DNA from: Lujinxingia vulgaris
Lineage (GTDB): Bacteria > Myxococcota_A > Bradymonadia > Bradymonadales > Bradymonadaceae
DNA length: 64,000 nt
Assembly: GCF_007997005.1 (NCBI RefSeq)
Contig: NZ_VOSL01000142.1
Location: forward strand, 1 to 64,000
Reading direction: 5' to 3'
A program made the translations under genes and the position numbers. Position 1 is the stretch's first letter, and each line of letters opens with the position of its first letter. This document shows positions 9,676-21,000 of this stretch, piece by piece. Below the pieces are notes generated by a model. The model was not told where the DNA came from. It saw nothing but the letters and a program-made list of their open reading frames with translations, and searched no databases.

Positions 9676-11358
9676 TCAAAGTGGCCCGTTGCCATGACGT
9701 TTCGGCGCACTCCACTCCCGCTTGTTGAGCATCACCCGGAGATGTCGGTAGAGCCTGGAGCGCGTCTCACACGGCTCGATCACCGCATCGATATAGCCGC
9801 GCTGCGCGGCGATATTGGGATTGAGAAAGCGCTCCTCGTAGTCCGCACGGAGCTCTGCGGCGCGCGCCTCCGGGTCCTTGGCGGCGGCGATCTCGCGTCG
9901 GTTAAGCACCTCCACCGCCCCGCTGGCCCCCATCACCGCAATCTCGGCGCGCGGCCAGGCCAGGTTCACATCCCCGCCCACATGCTGCGAGCTCATCACG
10001 ATATACGCCCCTCCGTAGGCTTTGCGCAGAATCACCGAGAGCTTCGGTACGCTGGCCTCGCAGTACGCGTAGAGCAGCTTCGCTCCGTGGTCGATCACCC
10101 CGCCGTACTCCTGCTCGCGCCCGGGCAGAAACCCCGGAACATCCACCAGACTGACCAGTGGAATCCCAAACGCGTTGCACGTGCGAATAAAACGCGCCGC
10201 CTTTCGACTCGCATCAATATCGAGCACCCCGGCGTTGACCAGAGGCTGATTGGCCACCATCCCGACCACATGCCCGCCTAATCGCCCCAGCCCCACGACC
10301 ACATTTTGGGCCCAGCCGGCTTGCACCTCCATAAACGAGCCGGCGTCCACAACCAGCTCCACCACCCGACGCACATCGTAAGGTTTGCGAGGATCCTCGG
10401 GCACGATGGTGTTAAACGCCACATCCATACGCGCCACATCATCCTCGGGAGCCACAAAAGGCGGCTCCTCCCGGTGATTCGATGGCAGGTAGCTTAAGAG
10501 GCGACGCACCTGTGAGATCGCCTCCTCATCATTCTCCCACCGAAAATGGCTCACTCCGGTGCGCTCGGCGTGCGTGCGGGCCCCGCCCAGATCTTCGACC
10601 GTGATCTCTTCAAAGGTCACCGTCTTGACCACCTTCGGGCCGGTCAAAAACATAAAGCTCGACTGATCGACCATGCCCACAAAGTCGGTAAGCGCCGGCG
10701 AATACACTGCCCCGCCGGCGCAGGGCCCGGCAATCACGCTGATCTGCGGGATAAGACCGGAGGCCGCCACGTTGCGTCGAAAAATCTCCCCGTAGCCTCC
10801 CAGCGCATCGACCCCCTCCTGAATGCGCGCCCCTCCCGAATCATTGATGCCCACAAAGGGGGCCCCGGCCCGCATCGCCAGGTCCTGCAGGCGAGCGATC
10901 TTCTGAGCGTGCGCCTGCCCCAGACTCCCCCCAAGCACGGTGCGATCCTGCGCGTAGGCAAACACCGGCCGGCCGTCGACAAGCCCACTGGCGGTAACCA
11001 CCCCATCGCCCGGGATCTTTTTGTTCTCCAGCCCGAACCCCTGCGCCCGATGGGTAACTTCGGCCCCGATCACCTCCAGCGTCCCCGCATCAAACAAACG
11101 CTCCAGCCGGGCCATCGCCACGCTGACCTTCGCCCGCGCGTTCCAGATAGCGTCGGTGCCAGGCGCTCGATCTTCTTGAGCCCGCTGGCCCTCTGCACGG
11201 GTGCCAGGCGCTCGATCTTCTTGAGCCCGCTGGCCCTCTGCACGGGTGCCAGGCACCCGATCTTCTCGACCACGCTCGCCCTCTGCACGGGTGCCAGGCA
11301 CTCGATCCTGTGTCTTCGCGATAGTTTGCAACTCGATCACCTCATGAGACTGACTCAT
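9676..11358 (-). CDS. Acyl-CoA carboxylase carboxyltransferase (beta) subunit with a repeat-filled N-terminus
   Basis: The 560-residue protein matches propionyl/acetyl-CoA carboxylase beta subunits: the first crotonase-like half has GGSLGQAHAQK and NDSGGARIQEGVDALGGYGEIF, the second half has VDVPGFLPGREQEYGG and RKAYGGAYIVM. It transfers CO2 from biotin to an acyl-CoA. Residues about 16-70 are unusual: four 15-residue units of DRxPGTRAEGxRxxE type are encoded by the dispersed repeat at a 45-bp period, where relatives carry a short helix. The ribosome-binding site and the conserved-looking start (MSQSHEVIEL) lie before the insert, so the array is translated. Its start overlaps the biotin carrier stop by 4 bases, and both follow the lipid megasynthase, so supply of malonyl- or methylmalonyl-CoA to that enzyme is likely. 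No biotin carboxylase subunit is in the window. Confidence 0.93.
   Translation of the reverse strand: MSQSHEVIELQTIAKTQDRVPGTRAEGERGREDRVPGTRAEGQRAQEDRAPGTRAEGQRAQEDRAPGTDAIWNARAKVSVAMARLERLFDAGTLEVIGAEVTHRAQGFGLENKKIPGDGVVTASGLVDGRPVFAYAQDRTVLGGSLGQAHAQKIARLQDLAMRAGAPFVGINDSGGARIQEGVDALGGYGEIFRRNVAASGLIPQISVIAGPCAGGAVYSPALTDFVGMVDQSSFMFLTGPKVVKTVTFEEITVEDLGGARTHAERTGVSHFRWENDEEAISQVRRLLSYLPSNHREEPPFVAPEDDVARMDVAFNTIVPEDPRKPYDVRRVVELVVDAGSFMEVQAGWAQNVVVGLGRLGGHVVGMVANQPLVNAGVLDIDASRKAARFIRTCNAFGIPLVSLVDVPGFLPGREQEYGGVIDHGAKLLYAYCEASVPKLSVILRKAYGGAYIVMSSQHVGGDVNLAWPRAEIAVMGASGAVEVLNRREIAAAKDPEARAAELRADYEERFLNPNIAAQRGYIDAVIEPCETRSRLYRHLRVMLNKREWSAPKRHGNGPL
11150..11312 (-). repeat. Repeat array inside the carboxyltransferase gene, 4 copies at 45 bp
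   Basis: GTGCCAGGC (plus-strand view) occurs at 11156, 11201, 11246 and 11291, each 45 bases apart. The coding strand reads it in frame as DRVPGTR or DRAPGTR, so the array adds about 60 residues without a stop or frameshift. Confidence 0.93.
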
Positions 11359-11954
11359 CGCAGCACCTCGCTTGCGTTCATCGCGCCCGAATCCCAGCGC
11401 ATTAACACGTCGTCTTTTCGCACCGTCTCACCGGGGGCCACACAGACCTCGCCGACCACGCCGGCGTGCGACGCGTAGAGGGTGTTCTCCATCTTCATCG
11501 CCTCGATCACCGCCAGCGCCTGACCGCGCTCCACACGCTGACCCGCAGCGACCTCCACCGAGAGCACCACCCCGGTCATCGGAGCGCGCTGCACCTCGGG
11601 AGACACCGCCGGCTCACTCGGCTGGGCCGGGCGATCGTGCGCACTGCGCCGGAGCACGACCTCCCCGGCCGACTGCACCCTGACATGGCGCGCCTCACCC
11701 TCCGCACTCGCCCGAGCGCCCGGCACCCGGACCTCGCCAGCCGCTCCCGAGAGCGCGCGGACATCGAGGATGTGCTCCGCCCCGTTGACCCGCACCACCA
11801 CGCGCTCGCCCTCCAGGCGACCGATCAGCTGCAGAGCTACCTTTCGGCGAGTGTCCCCTTGTTCGACAGACGCCACCCACTGCCCGCGCCTCTCCTCGCG
11901 GACCTGCACCAGGTGCTCGCGCCAACCATCAAGCTCAACGACATACTGTGCCAT
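11355..11954 (-). CDS. Biotin carboxyl carrier protein of an acyl-CoA carboxylase
   Basis: The C-terminal 75 residues form a biotinyl domain: APMTGVVLSVEVAAGQRVERG, then EAMKMEN with the biotinylated lysine, then a second hammerhead half ending in DVLMRW. The upstream part is a short beta-rich region followed by a low-complexity linker containing RVPGARAS, which may be an eroded copy of the dispersed repeat. I chose the second of two adjacent ATGs (11954) because GGAG lies 6 bases before it; the frame is open to a GTG at 11981. It is a free-standing carrier. It lies 62 bases after the megasynthase stop and overlaps the carboxyltransferase by ATGA, so the three form an operon. It shuttles carboxybiotin from a carboxylase encoded elsewhere. 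Confidence 0.9.
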   Translation of the reverse strand: MAQYVVELDGWREHLVQVREERRGQWVASVEQGDTRRKVALQLIGRLEGERVVVRVNGAEHILDVRALSGAAGEVRVPGARASAEGEARHVRVQSAGEVVLRRSAHDRPAQPSEPAVSPEVQRAPMTGVVLSVEVAAGQRVERGQALAVIEAMKMENTLYASHAGVVGEVCVAPGETVRKDDVLMRWDSGAMNASEVLR

Positions 11955-12016
11955 CATCTTCTCCAGGTTCGTGTCTCTCACCGATGCCTCTCGCCATCAT
12001 GCCCTGACAAACGCCC

Positions 12017-15000
12017 TCAAACCTTCCACGGGGAGAGCGCGCGACGGACGACCTGCGAATCCACATCGGACTCGGCACCTCCCCAGATGCCTCGGTGACG
12101 CAGCAACGCCACAACCGCAGCGAGCTCTTCGTCGCTCAGGGTCTCCGCACCGGTGCCAGGCGATCGATCTTCTTGCCGTGACCAACCATTCGTACGGGTG
12201 CCAGGCACTCGATCTTCTTGATGCGCTCGAACATCTGTACCGGTGCCAGGCACTCGATCTTCTTGATGCGCTCGAACATTCGCGCCGGTGCCATTCGTAC
12301 GGGTGCCAGGCGATCGATCTTCTTGCCGTGCCCAACCACTCGTACGGGTGCCAGGCACTCGATCTTCTTGCCGTGACCAACCATTCGTACGGGTGCCAGG
12401 CGCTCGATCTTCTTCGTCGCGTAGCCCCTGACCCCATGCCAGCGCCACCGACTTCGAGAAGCCTCCTTCCACCCGAAGGGTCACGCTCACCGAGCTCACT
12501 CCGAGCTCCACCTGCCTGGCCCGCGCCTGACCGTGCAACGCAACCTCCACCTCAGCCCACAGTCGATCTCCTGACGCTCGCCAGGATCGATCGCCTGGCA
12601 CCCCGACATCTTCCAGACGCACCGCGACGATCTCGATCTCCGAGGCGCTTAGCTGCAGCCCCAGCCCCAGCGCCTTCGAGACGGCCTCTTTCACCGTCCA
12701 CAGCGCCGTCTCCCGCTGGCCCACCGGGAGCGAACCCACCGAGAGCGCCCGCTCGTCGTCGTTAAAATAGGCGCTACCGAAGGCCTCAGAGCGCGCCTCC
12801 AGCGGCTCAAGGTCGACGCCCAGCCGGCAGCGGGTGCCAGGCATCGACACCACCGCCACGGCCAGCCCGGAGGTATGCGTCAGACTCAGCGCCGGCAGCG
12901 GTCGGCCCCCCTTCGCCCCGTCTCTCCAGCGCAGCTGCGGCTCTCCGCTCTCGCTCTTAAACACACAGATGTCTGTCGGGTCGATGCGTTCGCCATAAAA
13001 AAGCAACGCCCATCGCCGGGCGGCTTCTCGCGCGGCCAGACGCGCAGCCAACCATTCCCCACGCCGCTGCGCGCTGCGGAGCCGCTCATACCCCTCCCGC
13101 TCCGCCTCACTGAGCACCCCGCTGATGTCGCCTCCCCGCCCCTGGAGGATCGCCTGAGCCTCGTCCGCACTCAGACGCACCTCCAGGACATTCGCCTCCC
13201 GTCCGGGTGCCAGGCGATCGATCTCACGCAGAGGCGCATGGGCGATCATCTCCACGCGCTCCATCAGCTGCAGCAGGCGACCATCGTGACCACGCACCTC
13301 CACATCGAACGCGATCGTGCCCTCCGCCGCATCGCTCAAGCGATGCGCCCGCACCAGCAGCGGCTCACCCACCGAGGCCTGCCCCGCCATGCGGCTGCGT
13401 CCGATCCCCAGCGGCAGGTAGGTGCGCCCGTGGTGAATCAGCCCCCACAACCCCACCGCCTGCAACCCGAGCTCCCGCACCAGCGGATCGCTGACCCAGC
13501 GCTGGGCCAGCGTGCCGGCCATCAGACGATGGTTCGAGAGCTCGCCCGTGGCCAGAATCGCATCCTCATGGTGCCAGACCTCCCCGCCGAGAAGTTGAAA
13601 GCTCCCGGTATGAAAGAAGCGCCGGTAAATCGACTCGCGATCGGGGCCCTGCCACCAGGTCGTCTCCTCGCGCATCACCGAGACCGGCACGTCCGTACGC
13701 GGGAGCGGCGAGCCACAGAGCACCCGAGCGCGGAAATGGTGCTGGCGGATGGTCTTCCCGGTGCGCGCCACGCGCTCCGAACTCACCTGCACCTCGACAA
13801 CTGCACAGCCGTCCTGCTGACCCGCCATCTGCGCGGTGGCCAACGCGCGAATCGGCTCGGAATGCGCCAGCTTGAGCGCGCGCTCAAACCTCACGTCGCG
13901 CACCTCGGCAATGGGCTCCCCGGTCAGCACCATCGCCGCCGCGCTCATCAGCTCGTAGCCCATTACCCCCGGCACAAGCTCTCGCCCCTCATAACGATGA
14001 TCGCTTAAGAAAAGGTCGCGCTGCGGGTCGAAGATGCGCTCGACCCTCACCTCATCGGAGGTGTGTGCCACCACGCGATCGATCATCGCAAAACTCGTCA
14101 CGGTGCCAGGCGCTCGATCATGTGTACGATCGCCTGGCACCCGATCATCTGTCCGAGCGCCTGGAACCCGATCATGTGTACGATCGCCTGGCACCCGATC
14201 ATCTGTCCGAGCGCCTGGAACCCGATCCTGACCCAACTCGCCGAGCTCCCCGGCGACCACAAACTCACCGCTTAAGCCCCGTTCCAGCGACTCTCCGACC
14301 ATCGGCGCTCCGACCTCCGGCGGCAAAAACTCCACCCCCTTCGCCTCCAGAATCGTGCGCATCGAACCCTCGACCGCCATGCCCACCTCATCCCAGGCCG
14401 TCCAGTCGATCGCCAGCGCGCGCGCCCCGCGTCCACGCTCGCGAGACAGCTGGTTGATCTGCATCACCTGGCGAGCCAGGGCATCATTGGCCGCGGCATA
14501 GTCGGTCTGCCCGGCGTTGCCGAAACGCCCGGCCACACTGGTAAACGCCACATAGAACGCAAGCCCCCGATCGCCCAGCGCGCGCCAGAGGTTGACACCC
14601 CCCACCGCCTTGCCGCGAAAGACCCTGTCGAAAGCCTGCACATCCTTATCAGCGAGCAGTCGGCTGTCCTCGACGCCCGCGCCGTGAATCACGCCGCTGA
14701 CCGCCCCGAAACGCGCCTCCACCTCAGACACCAGCCTCTGCACCTGAGAGGCATCGGCCACATCGCAGCTGAAGTACTCGGCGCGAGCGCCGGCCTGACG
14801 CATGCGATTGAGGTTGGTAGCGATCTCTTGCTGCGCCTCCAGCGGTCGCAACTTCTGACGCACCGCCACAGGCGTCGCACGCTCACCGGCGGCCTTAAGC
14901 GCCTCCTTGATCCGCGCGCGCTCCGCCTTCAAGTCCACGCTCAACGGATCCGGGTGCGTAAGCGGCGTGCGACCCACCAGCGCCAACGCGCACCTAAAGC

Positions 15001-18000
15001 GGCCGGCCAGATCAACGCACACCTCCGCAGAGATCCCGCGCCCCCCGCCCGTGACAAGGATCACCGAGTCGGGCCCGGGCGCAGGATGCGTCGACGACGA
15101 CGCGCGCAGATCGGAGGCTTCAAGCACCACCGGACGGTTGCTCAAACCTCCCGCGAGCCCCACCTCACAATCGCGGCGCCCCCCCACCAGTTCTCCCAAC
15201 ACCTCGGTGACCCGACGCTGGTCCAGCTCCTGGCCGGCCACATCCACCACCTTCACCCGCGCCCAATCCCACTCCCGGGCGAGTGATTTGGTAAACCCGC
15301 TGACCGCCCCACCGGCCACGCTCGGCGACGATCCCGGGTTCAGCCCAAAACATCCCCCCATCATCGTCACGCTCATAAACGCGGCGGTCAGGGTGCCTGG
15401 CACCCGATCGTCTCGATCTTGTGTCAGGGTGCCAGGCACCCGATCGTCGTGATGCGCCTGAAACGCCCGCGCCAGATGAAAGGTATGCCGCGCCGCCAGG
15501 TACACCTCCTCGGCATCCTCCCGGGCACCGACCACTCCCAGCAGGTTGATCACCGCGTCGACGCGCTGCTCCTTGAACGTCGCACGCAACATCGACTCAT
15601 CACACAGATCCACGCCGGCCTCATCGAGCGGGCCTCGATGCCGATCGCTGGCCAGGCGGACTACCCGAGCCCCGAAGTGTCGCAGCGTGTTGGCAAAAAG
15701 CTCCGCCACAAGCACCGGCCCCCCCACCAGCGCCACCGTCCGGTGACGAAGCGCGTGTTGCAGGCGAAGCACATCGGTGGCCTCGGCGGGTGCGGCCTCA
15801 ATGGCCACCGGACGCATCGAAAAGGAGGCGTGCTCCTCCCCGGCTACAAGCCCCGGAGCCGGTCGCCGCACCGGAACGCCCGACGCCTCTGCAACCGACG
15901 CCTTGTGCTGCATCACCGCCCCGGGAGCCGGAAGCGGCACCTCCGACATCGGAGGCCACGAGCGCGTGAGTTCATCGCGCTCGTGGCGGTCTCCCGGCGG
16001 ACGATCCTCGGGCTGCACCGGTCGCAACCTCAACACCCGCGAGACCACCTCCAGCTCATAACGCTCGGCTCCGGCAACCTCGCCCAACCACCGACCGTAG
16101 CGCGCCGGGTCGAAGACCCGCTGCTCGCGGCGCGCCCGATAGCGAAAGAGCGCCAGGGCCAGCTGACTGCCAAAGCCGGCGGCCAGTCGCAGCGCATAAT
16201 CGGCCGGATAGCTGCCGCCCTGGCTCAACCTCAAATCGCCGAGCTCCGGATCGGGCTCCTCAAAGTTGGCGATCGGGGGCACCACCTGGCGCTGCAACAC
16301 CTTCATCGCCAGCACATCTTCGATGCCCGCTGCCATCGCGTGGCCCGTAAACCCCTTGGTGTTGGCGATCACCACCCGGTTGGCCTGCTTGCCAAAGGTG
16401 CGCCGCAGCGCGGCGATCTCCGCCGAAGCGCTACCGCCTCGCGCCGGCGTGTAGGTCTCATGCGAGATGAACACCGTCCGCTCAGCGATCGCCTCTCGCT
16501 GCACCCCGAAGCGCTGCTCGACCTCTTCGACCAACCCGGAGACCTCCCCGGCGATATGATCGACGTCGAGGCGAGTGGGATGATGAGCGCTGTTCACAAA
16601 GCGCGTGGCGAGCACGTCGGCCACGGGTTCAATGCCGCGGGCCTCGGCCAGCCCGGCCTGCTCCACCACCAACGAGAGCGCCCCCATCCCGATGATCATG
16701 CCATGACGACGCCTGTCGAAGGGGAGCGCCGCCTGTCTGACATCGCCCTCGGTGGTCGCCGCCCCGGTGGCCAAAAACCCGCTGCCGATCCACTCCATCA
16801 GGGTGCTGCCGCTGGCCTCATCCGCCGACAGAATCAGCACGCGTTTACACCGTCCGCAACGAATCCAGTCCTGCGCCATTCCTATTGCGGTGGTCGTCGA
16901 GGCACACGCATTATTGATCTTCGTATTCGGCCCGCGCGCGCCCACGAACTCGGCAAAACGCGAGTTTGCGATCCCCAGCACCAGCAGCAAAAAGCGATGG
17001 TTGAACTGATAGTCCTCGCTCCGTTGGGCCCGCAGCTCTTCGATCAACGCATCCTGGCCCGCAAACGCCGACGCAAAGATCACCCCTGTCTCTCGCCCCA
17101 CTGACTCCGGCAGGGTCCACCCGGTGGTGACCCGCTTGCCGGTGGTCGTCTCGCGGTAGCGCGGCACAAGAGGAAGCCCGGCATCGCGCAGGGCCTCAAA
17201 GCCCGCCGCAAACGCCAGCTGACTTGTGCGGTCGAGCGACTCCCGCAGCCGCTCCGGCACCCCCCACTCATCCAGGTCAAAGTCGTCTCCGAGGCCGGCG
17301 AGCTTGATCACCTCCTCCAGCTCGGTGACCTGACGCATCTCCCCGCCGCCGCCTTCATGCTTCTGAAGACGCACGATGCGGTTATTGACCATCGCCTCTC
17401 GCGCCCCCACCGGCACCTGCCCGATCATGTTCTTGCCCGCCAGCAACTCATCGATGGCATGGCGCCGAAAGATCGCTCCCTCACCAGGCAACCCCACCGC
17501 GCAACCCGAGATCTCCACATCGGCCGCCACGGCATGGTGATGCGGCTGATAGGGCACAGCCCCGTCCAGAGGCGTTGCCTGATGGTCCGACACATCGCGG
17601 GAATCGGCGCTGTCGAACCTCGCGTGGTGCGCGGCAGCGTTGGGCATGACGTCGATCGTTGCTGCGTGAACCTCAGTACGGACGCCTGGCACCCGTACTT
17701 CATCCGATCGAACGCCTGGCACCCGATCAGCAGCTTCCGATTGAACGCCTGGCACCCGGTCAACGTCGTCCGTTCGAACGCCTGGCACCGCGGCGGATTC
17801 ACCCATCATCCCCACACGCTCCGCCACATAATCCCCCATCCGCCTCAACGTCGGATACTCCGAGAGACGAAAGCTCTCATCCCGCTCAAGACCGTAGAGC
17901 TCGCGAACCTGCGCCATGATCTCGGCCTGCTTCACCGTATCGACGCCAAGGTCGGCCTCCAGCTCATAGTCGACCTCGATCTCCTCGGCCTCATAGCCCG

Positions 18001-21000
18001 TCTGCTCGCACAGCACTCGCATTAGCTCGGCATCGATCGACGCTCGATCTACATCTTCCGATCGAACGCCTGGCACCCGGTCAGCGGCTTCCGATCGAAC
18101 GCCTGGCACCCGGTCAGCGGCTTCCGATCGAACGCCTGGCACCCGATCAGCAGCTTCCGTTCGAACGCCTGGCACCCGTTCAGCAGCTTCCGTTCGAACG
18201 CCTGGCACCGCGGCGGGTTCACCCATCATCCCCACACGCTCCGCCACATAATCCCCCATCCGCCTCAACGTCGGATACTCCGAGAGACGGAAGCTCTCAT
18301 CCCGCTCAAGACCGTAGAGCTCGCGAACCTGCGCCATGATCTCGGCCTGCTTCACCGTGTCGACGCCAAGATCGGCCTCCAGCTCGTAATCGACCTCGAT
18401 CTCTTCGGCCTCATAGCCCGTCTGCTCGCACAGCACCCGCATTAACTCGGCATCGATCGACGCTCGATTCACATCTGCGCGAACGCCTGGCACCCGGTCA
18501 GCGGCTTCCGATCGAACCCCTGGCACCCGATCCGCCTCTTCCGTTCGAACGCCTGGCACCCGATCAGCATCGTCCGTTCGAACCCCCGGCACCGCGGCGA
18601 GTTGCACCGCGGCGAGTTCACCCATCATCCCCACACGCTCCGCCACATAATCCCCCATCCGCCTCAACGTCGGATACTCCGAGAGACGAAAGCTCTCATC
18701 GCGCTCAAGACCGTAGAGCTCGCGAACCTGCGCCATGATCTCGGCCTGCTTCACCGTGTCGACGCCAAGATCGGCCTCCAGCTCATAGTCGACCTCGATC
18801 TCCTCGGCCTCATAGCCCGTCTGCTCGCACAGCACTCGCATTAACTCGGCGTCGATCGACGCTCGATTCACATGTGCGCGGACGCCTGGCACCCGGTCAA
18901 CGGCTTCCGATCGAACGCCTGGCACCCGATCCGCAACTTCCGATCGAACGCCCGCAGCTTCCGATCGAACGCCTGGCACCCGATCAACATTAACAGCTCG
19001 AACGTCCGCCTTAGCCTCACCCGGACGCCACACACCCGCCGCCCACATCCCGGCCAACGCCTCATACAACGAGGCCACATCCCCCTTTTTAGGATGGTTG
19101 GTATGCAGCGCCAGATGCTCGCGACCCTCCAGAATGCTCCCCACAAAGGAGGCCTGCGCGCGCTTGGGCCCCACCTCCACGAACGCGCGCGCCCCACCGG
19201 CGTACATCGTCTCAATGACCTTGATGAACTGCACCGGCGCGGCCACCTGCTCCGAGAGAAGATCGCGAATCGCCTCCTCACATCCCGCCCCCGAGGGGTA
19301 ATACCCACCGGTCACGTTGGTGAGAATCGGCACCCGCGGCGAGCTCACCTCGATGTTGCCCAGGTGCCGACGCAACGGGCCGCTGGCCGCGGCCACCACC
19401 TCGGTATGAAAGGCGTGACTCACCGGCAAGAGCGGCGCCTGAAGCCCCATCTCCTCAAAGAGTCTCACCGCCTCACGCACCGGCTCACTCAACCCGGCGA
19501 TGATCGTCTGCGTGGGGCAGTTGATATTCGCGCAGACCACATATCCGTCGATGCGATCGAGCACCGGCTGCACCACCTCCACCGACGCACTCACCCCGGC
19601 CATCAGCCCGGTGTCACCGTTCATCGGTGTCACTTTGGCCATCTCCGTGCCCCGGGCGGCCACCGTGCGCAGCGCGTCCGCAAAGCTCATGATCCCGGCC
19701 GCCACACACGCCCCGTACTCCCCGAGGCTGTGGCCCGCGACCATCTGCGGAACGATCCCCAGCTCCCCGAGCAGGCGATACAGGGCGATATCCGCCGTCA
19801 GCACCGCGGGCTGGGTGATCTCGGTCTGCGTCAACGCGGCAAACGCCCGGCGCTCGGCCTCCGCTCCCTCCAACACCCCCGGATCGATCACCTCGCTGAG
19901 CCGCCGCCCCAGCACCGGCAACATCACCTCATCAGCCTCCTCAAAGGTGCGGCGCGCCACCTCAAAGCGCTCTTTGAGCGCCGAGAGCATCCCCAGGTAC
20001 TGCGTGCCTTGCCCCGGGAAGAGCATCGCCAGCTCTCCGCCCATCGGCTGCTCAGCCAACACCACCCCCTGGTTCGCCAGCACCTTCCAGCCCTTATTGC
20101 GACTCGCCGCACGCTTTGCGCGCTCGAGTCGTTCTTGCAACTCCTGCACATCGCCAAAAGCCACCGCCAGACGCACCTTCCCCTCAACGCTGCGCCCGGC
20201 ACCATCGTCTTCTCCAGCAAGCGGCAAACGCCACGGAGCAACCCCTTGCACACCTCCATGAGAGAGGCGCTGCATCACCTCGTCGATGACGCGCTCCAGC
20301 TCTCCGATTGACGCCGCGCTCAACCCGAGAATGCCTTCGTTCGGACGCCTGGCACCCGATCCCAACTCGGCAGCCATGTTCGGACGCCTGGCACCCGATC
20401 CCAACTCGGCACCCATGTCCGAACGCCTGGCACCCGATCCCAACTCGGCACCCATGTTCGAACGCCTGGCACCCGATCCCAACTCCGCACCCATGTTCGG
20501 ACGCCTGGCACCCGATCCCAACTCGGCACCCATGTCCGAACGCCTGGCACCCGTTCCCAACTCGGCACCCATGTTCGGACGCCTGGCACCCGACACATCC
20601 CGCCCGGCCTGATACTCCTCCAGCACCACATGGAAATTTGTCCCTCCGAACCCGAACGCGCTCACCCCGGCGCGCCGCACCTGCCCGGGGAACACCTCCC
20701 AGGGCTGCGCCTCGGTCTGAACTCGTACGCGCGTCCCCTCCAGCTCCAGCGCCGGATTCACTCGCCGAACCCCCAGCGTCGGCGGCAACACCCGATGCTT
20801 GAGCGCCATCGCCACCTTGATCACCCCGGCCGCCCCGGCGGCCGACTTCAGATGCCCGATCATCGACTTGACACTCCCCAGCGAGATCCGCTCCGCGGCC
20901 CACTCCCCCGAATCTTCCTCGAGCGCAGACCTGAGGCTGGCAACCTCGGTCGGATCCCCCACCGGCGTGCTCGTCCCATGCGCCTCAAAGAGGCTCACCG

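Larger units (their letters stand above)
17795..18875 (-). repeat. Three near-identical ACP modules in tandem
   Basis: ACP-coding blocks at about 17800-18047, 18220-18470 and 18620-18870 differ by only a few bases. The same landmark (ACCCATCATCCCCACACGCT) occurs at 17801, 18221 and 18620, giving spacings of 420 and 399 bases. Each block encodes a module with DLGVDTVKQAE, and repeat arrays separate the blocks. Confidence 0.95.
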
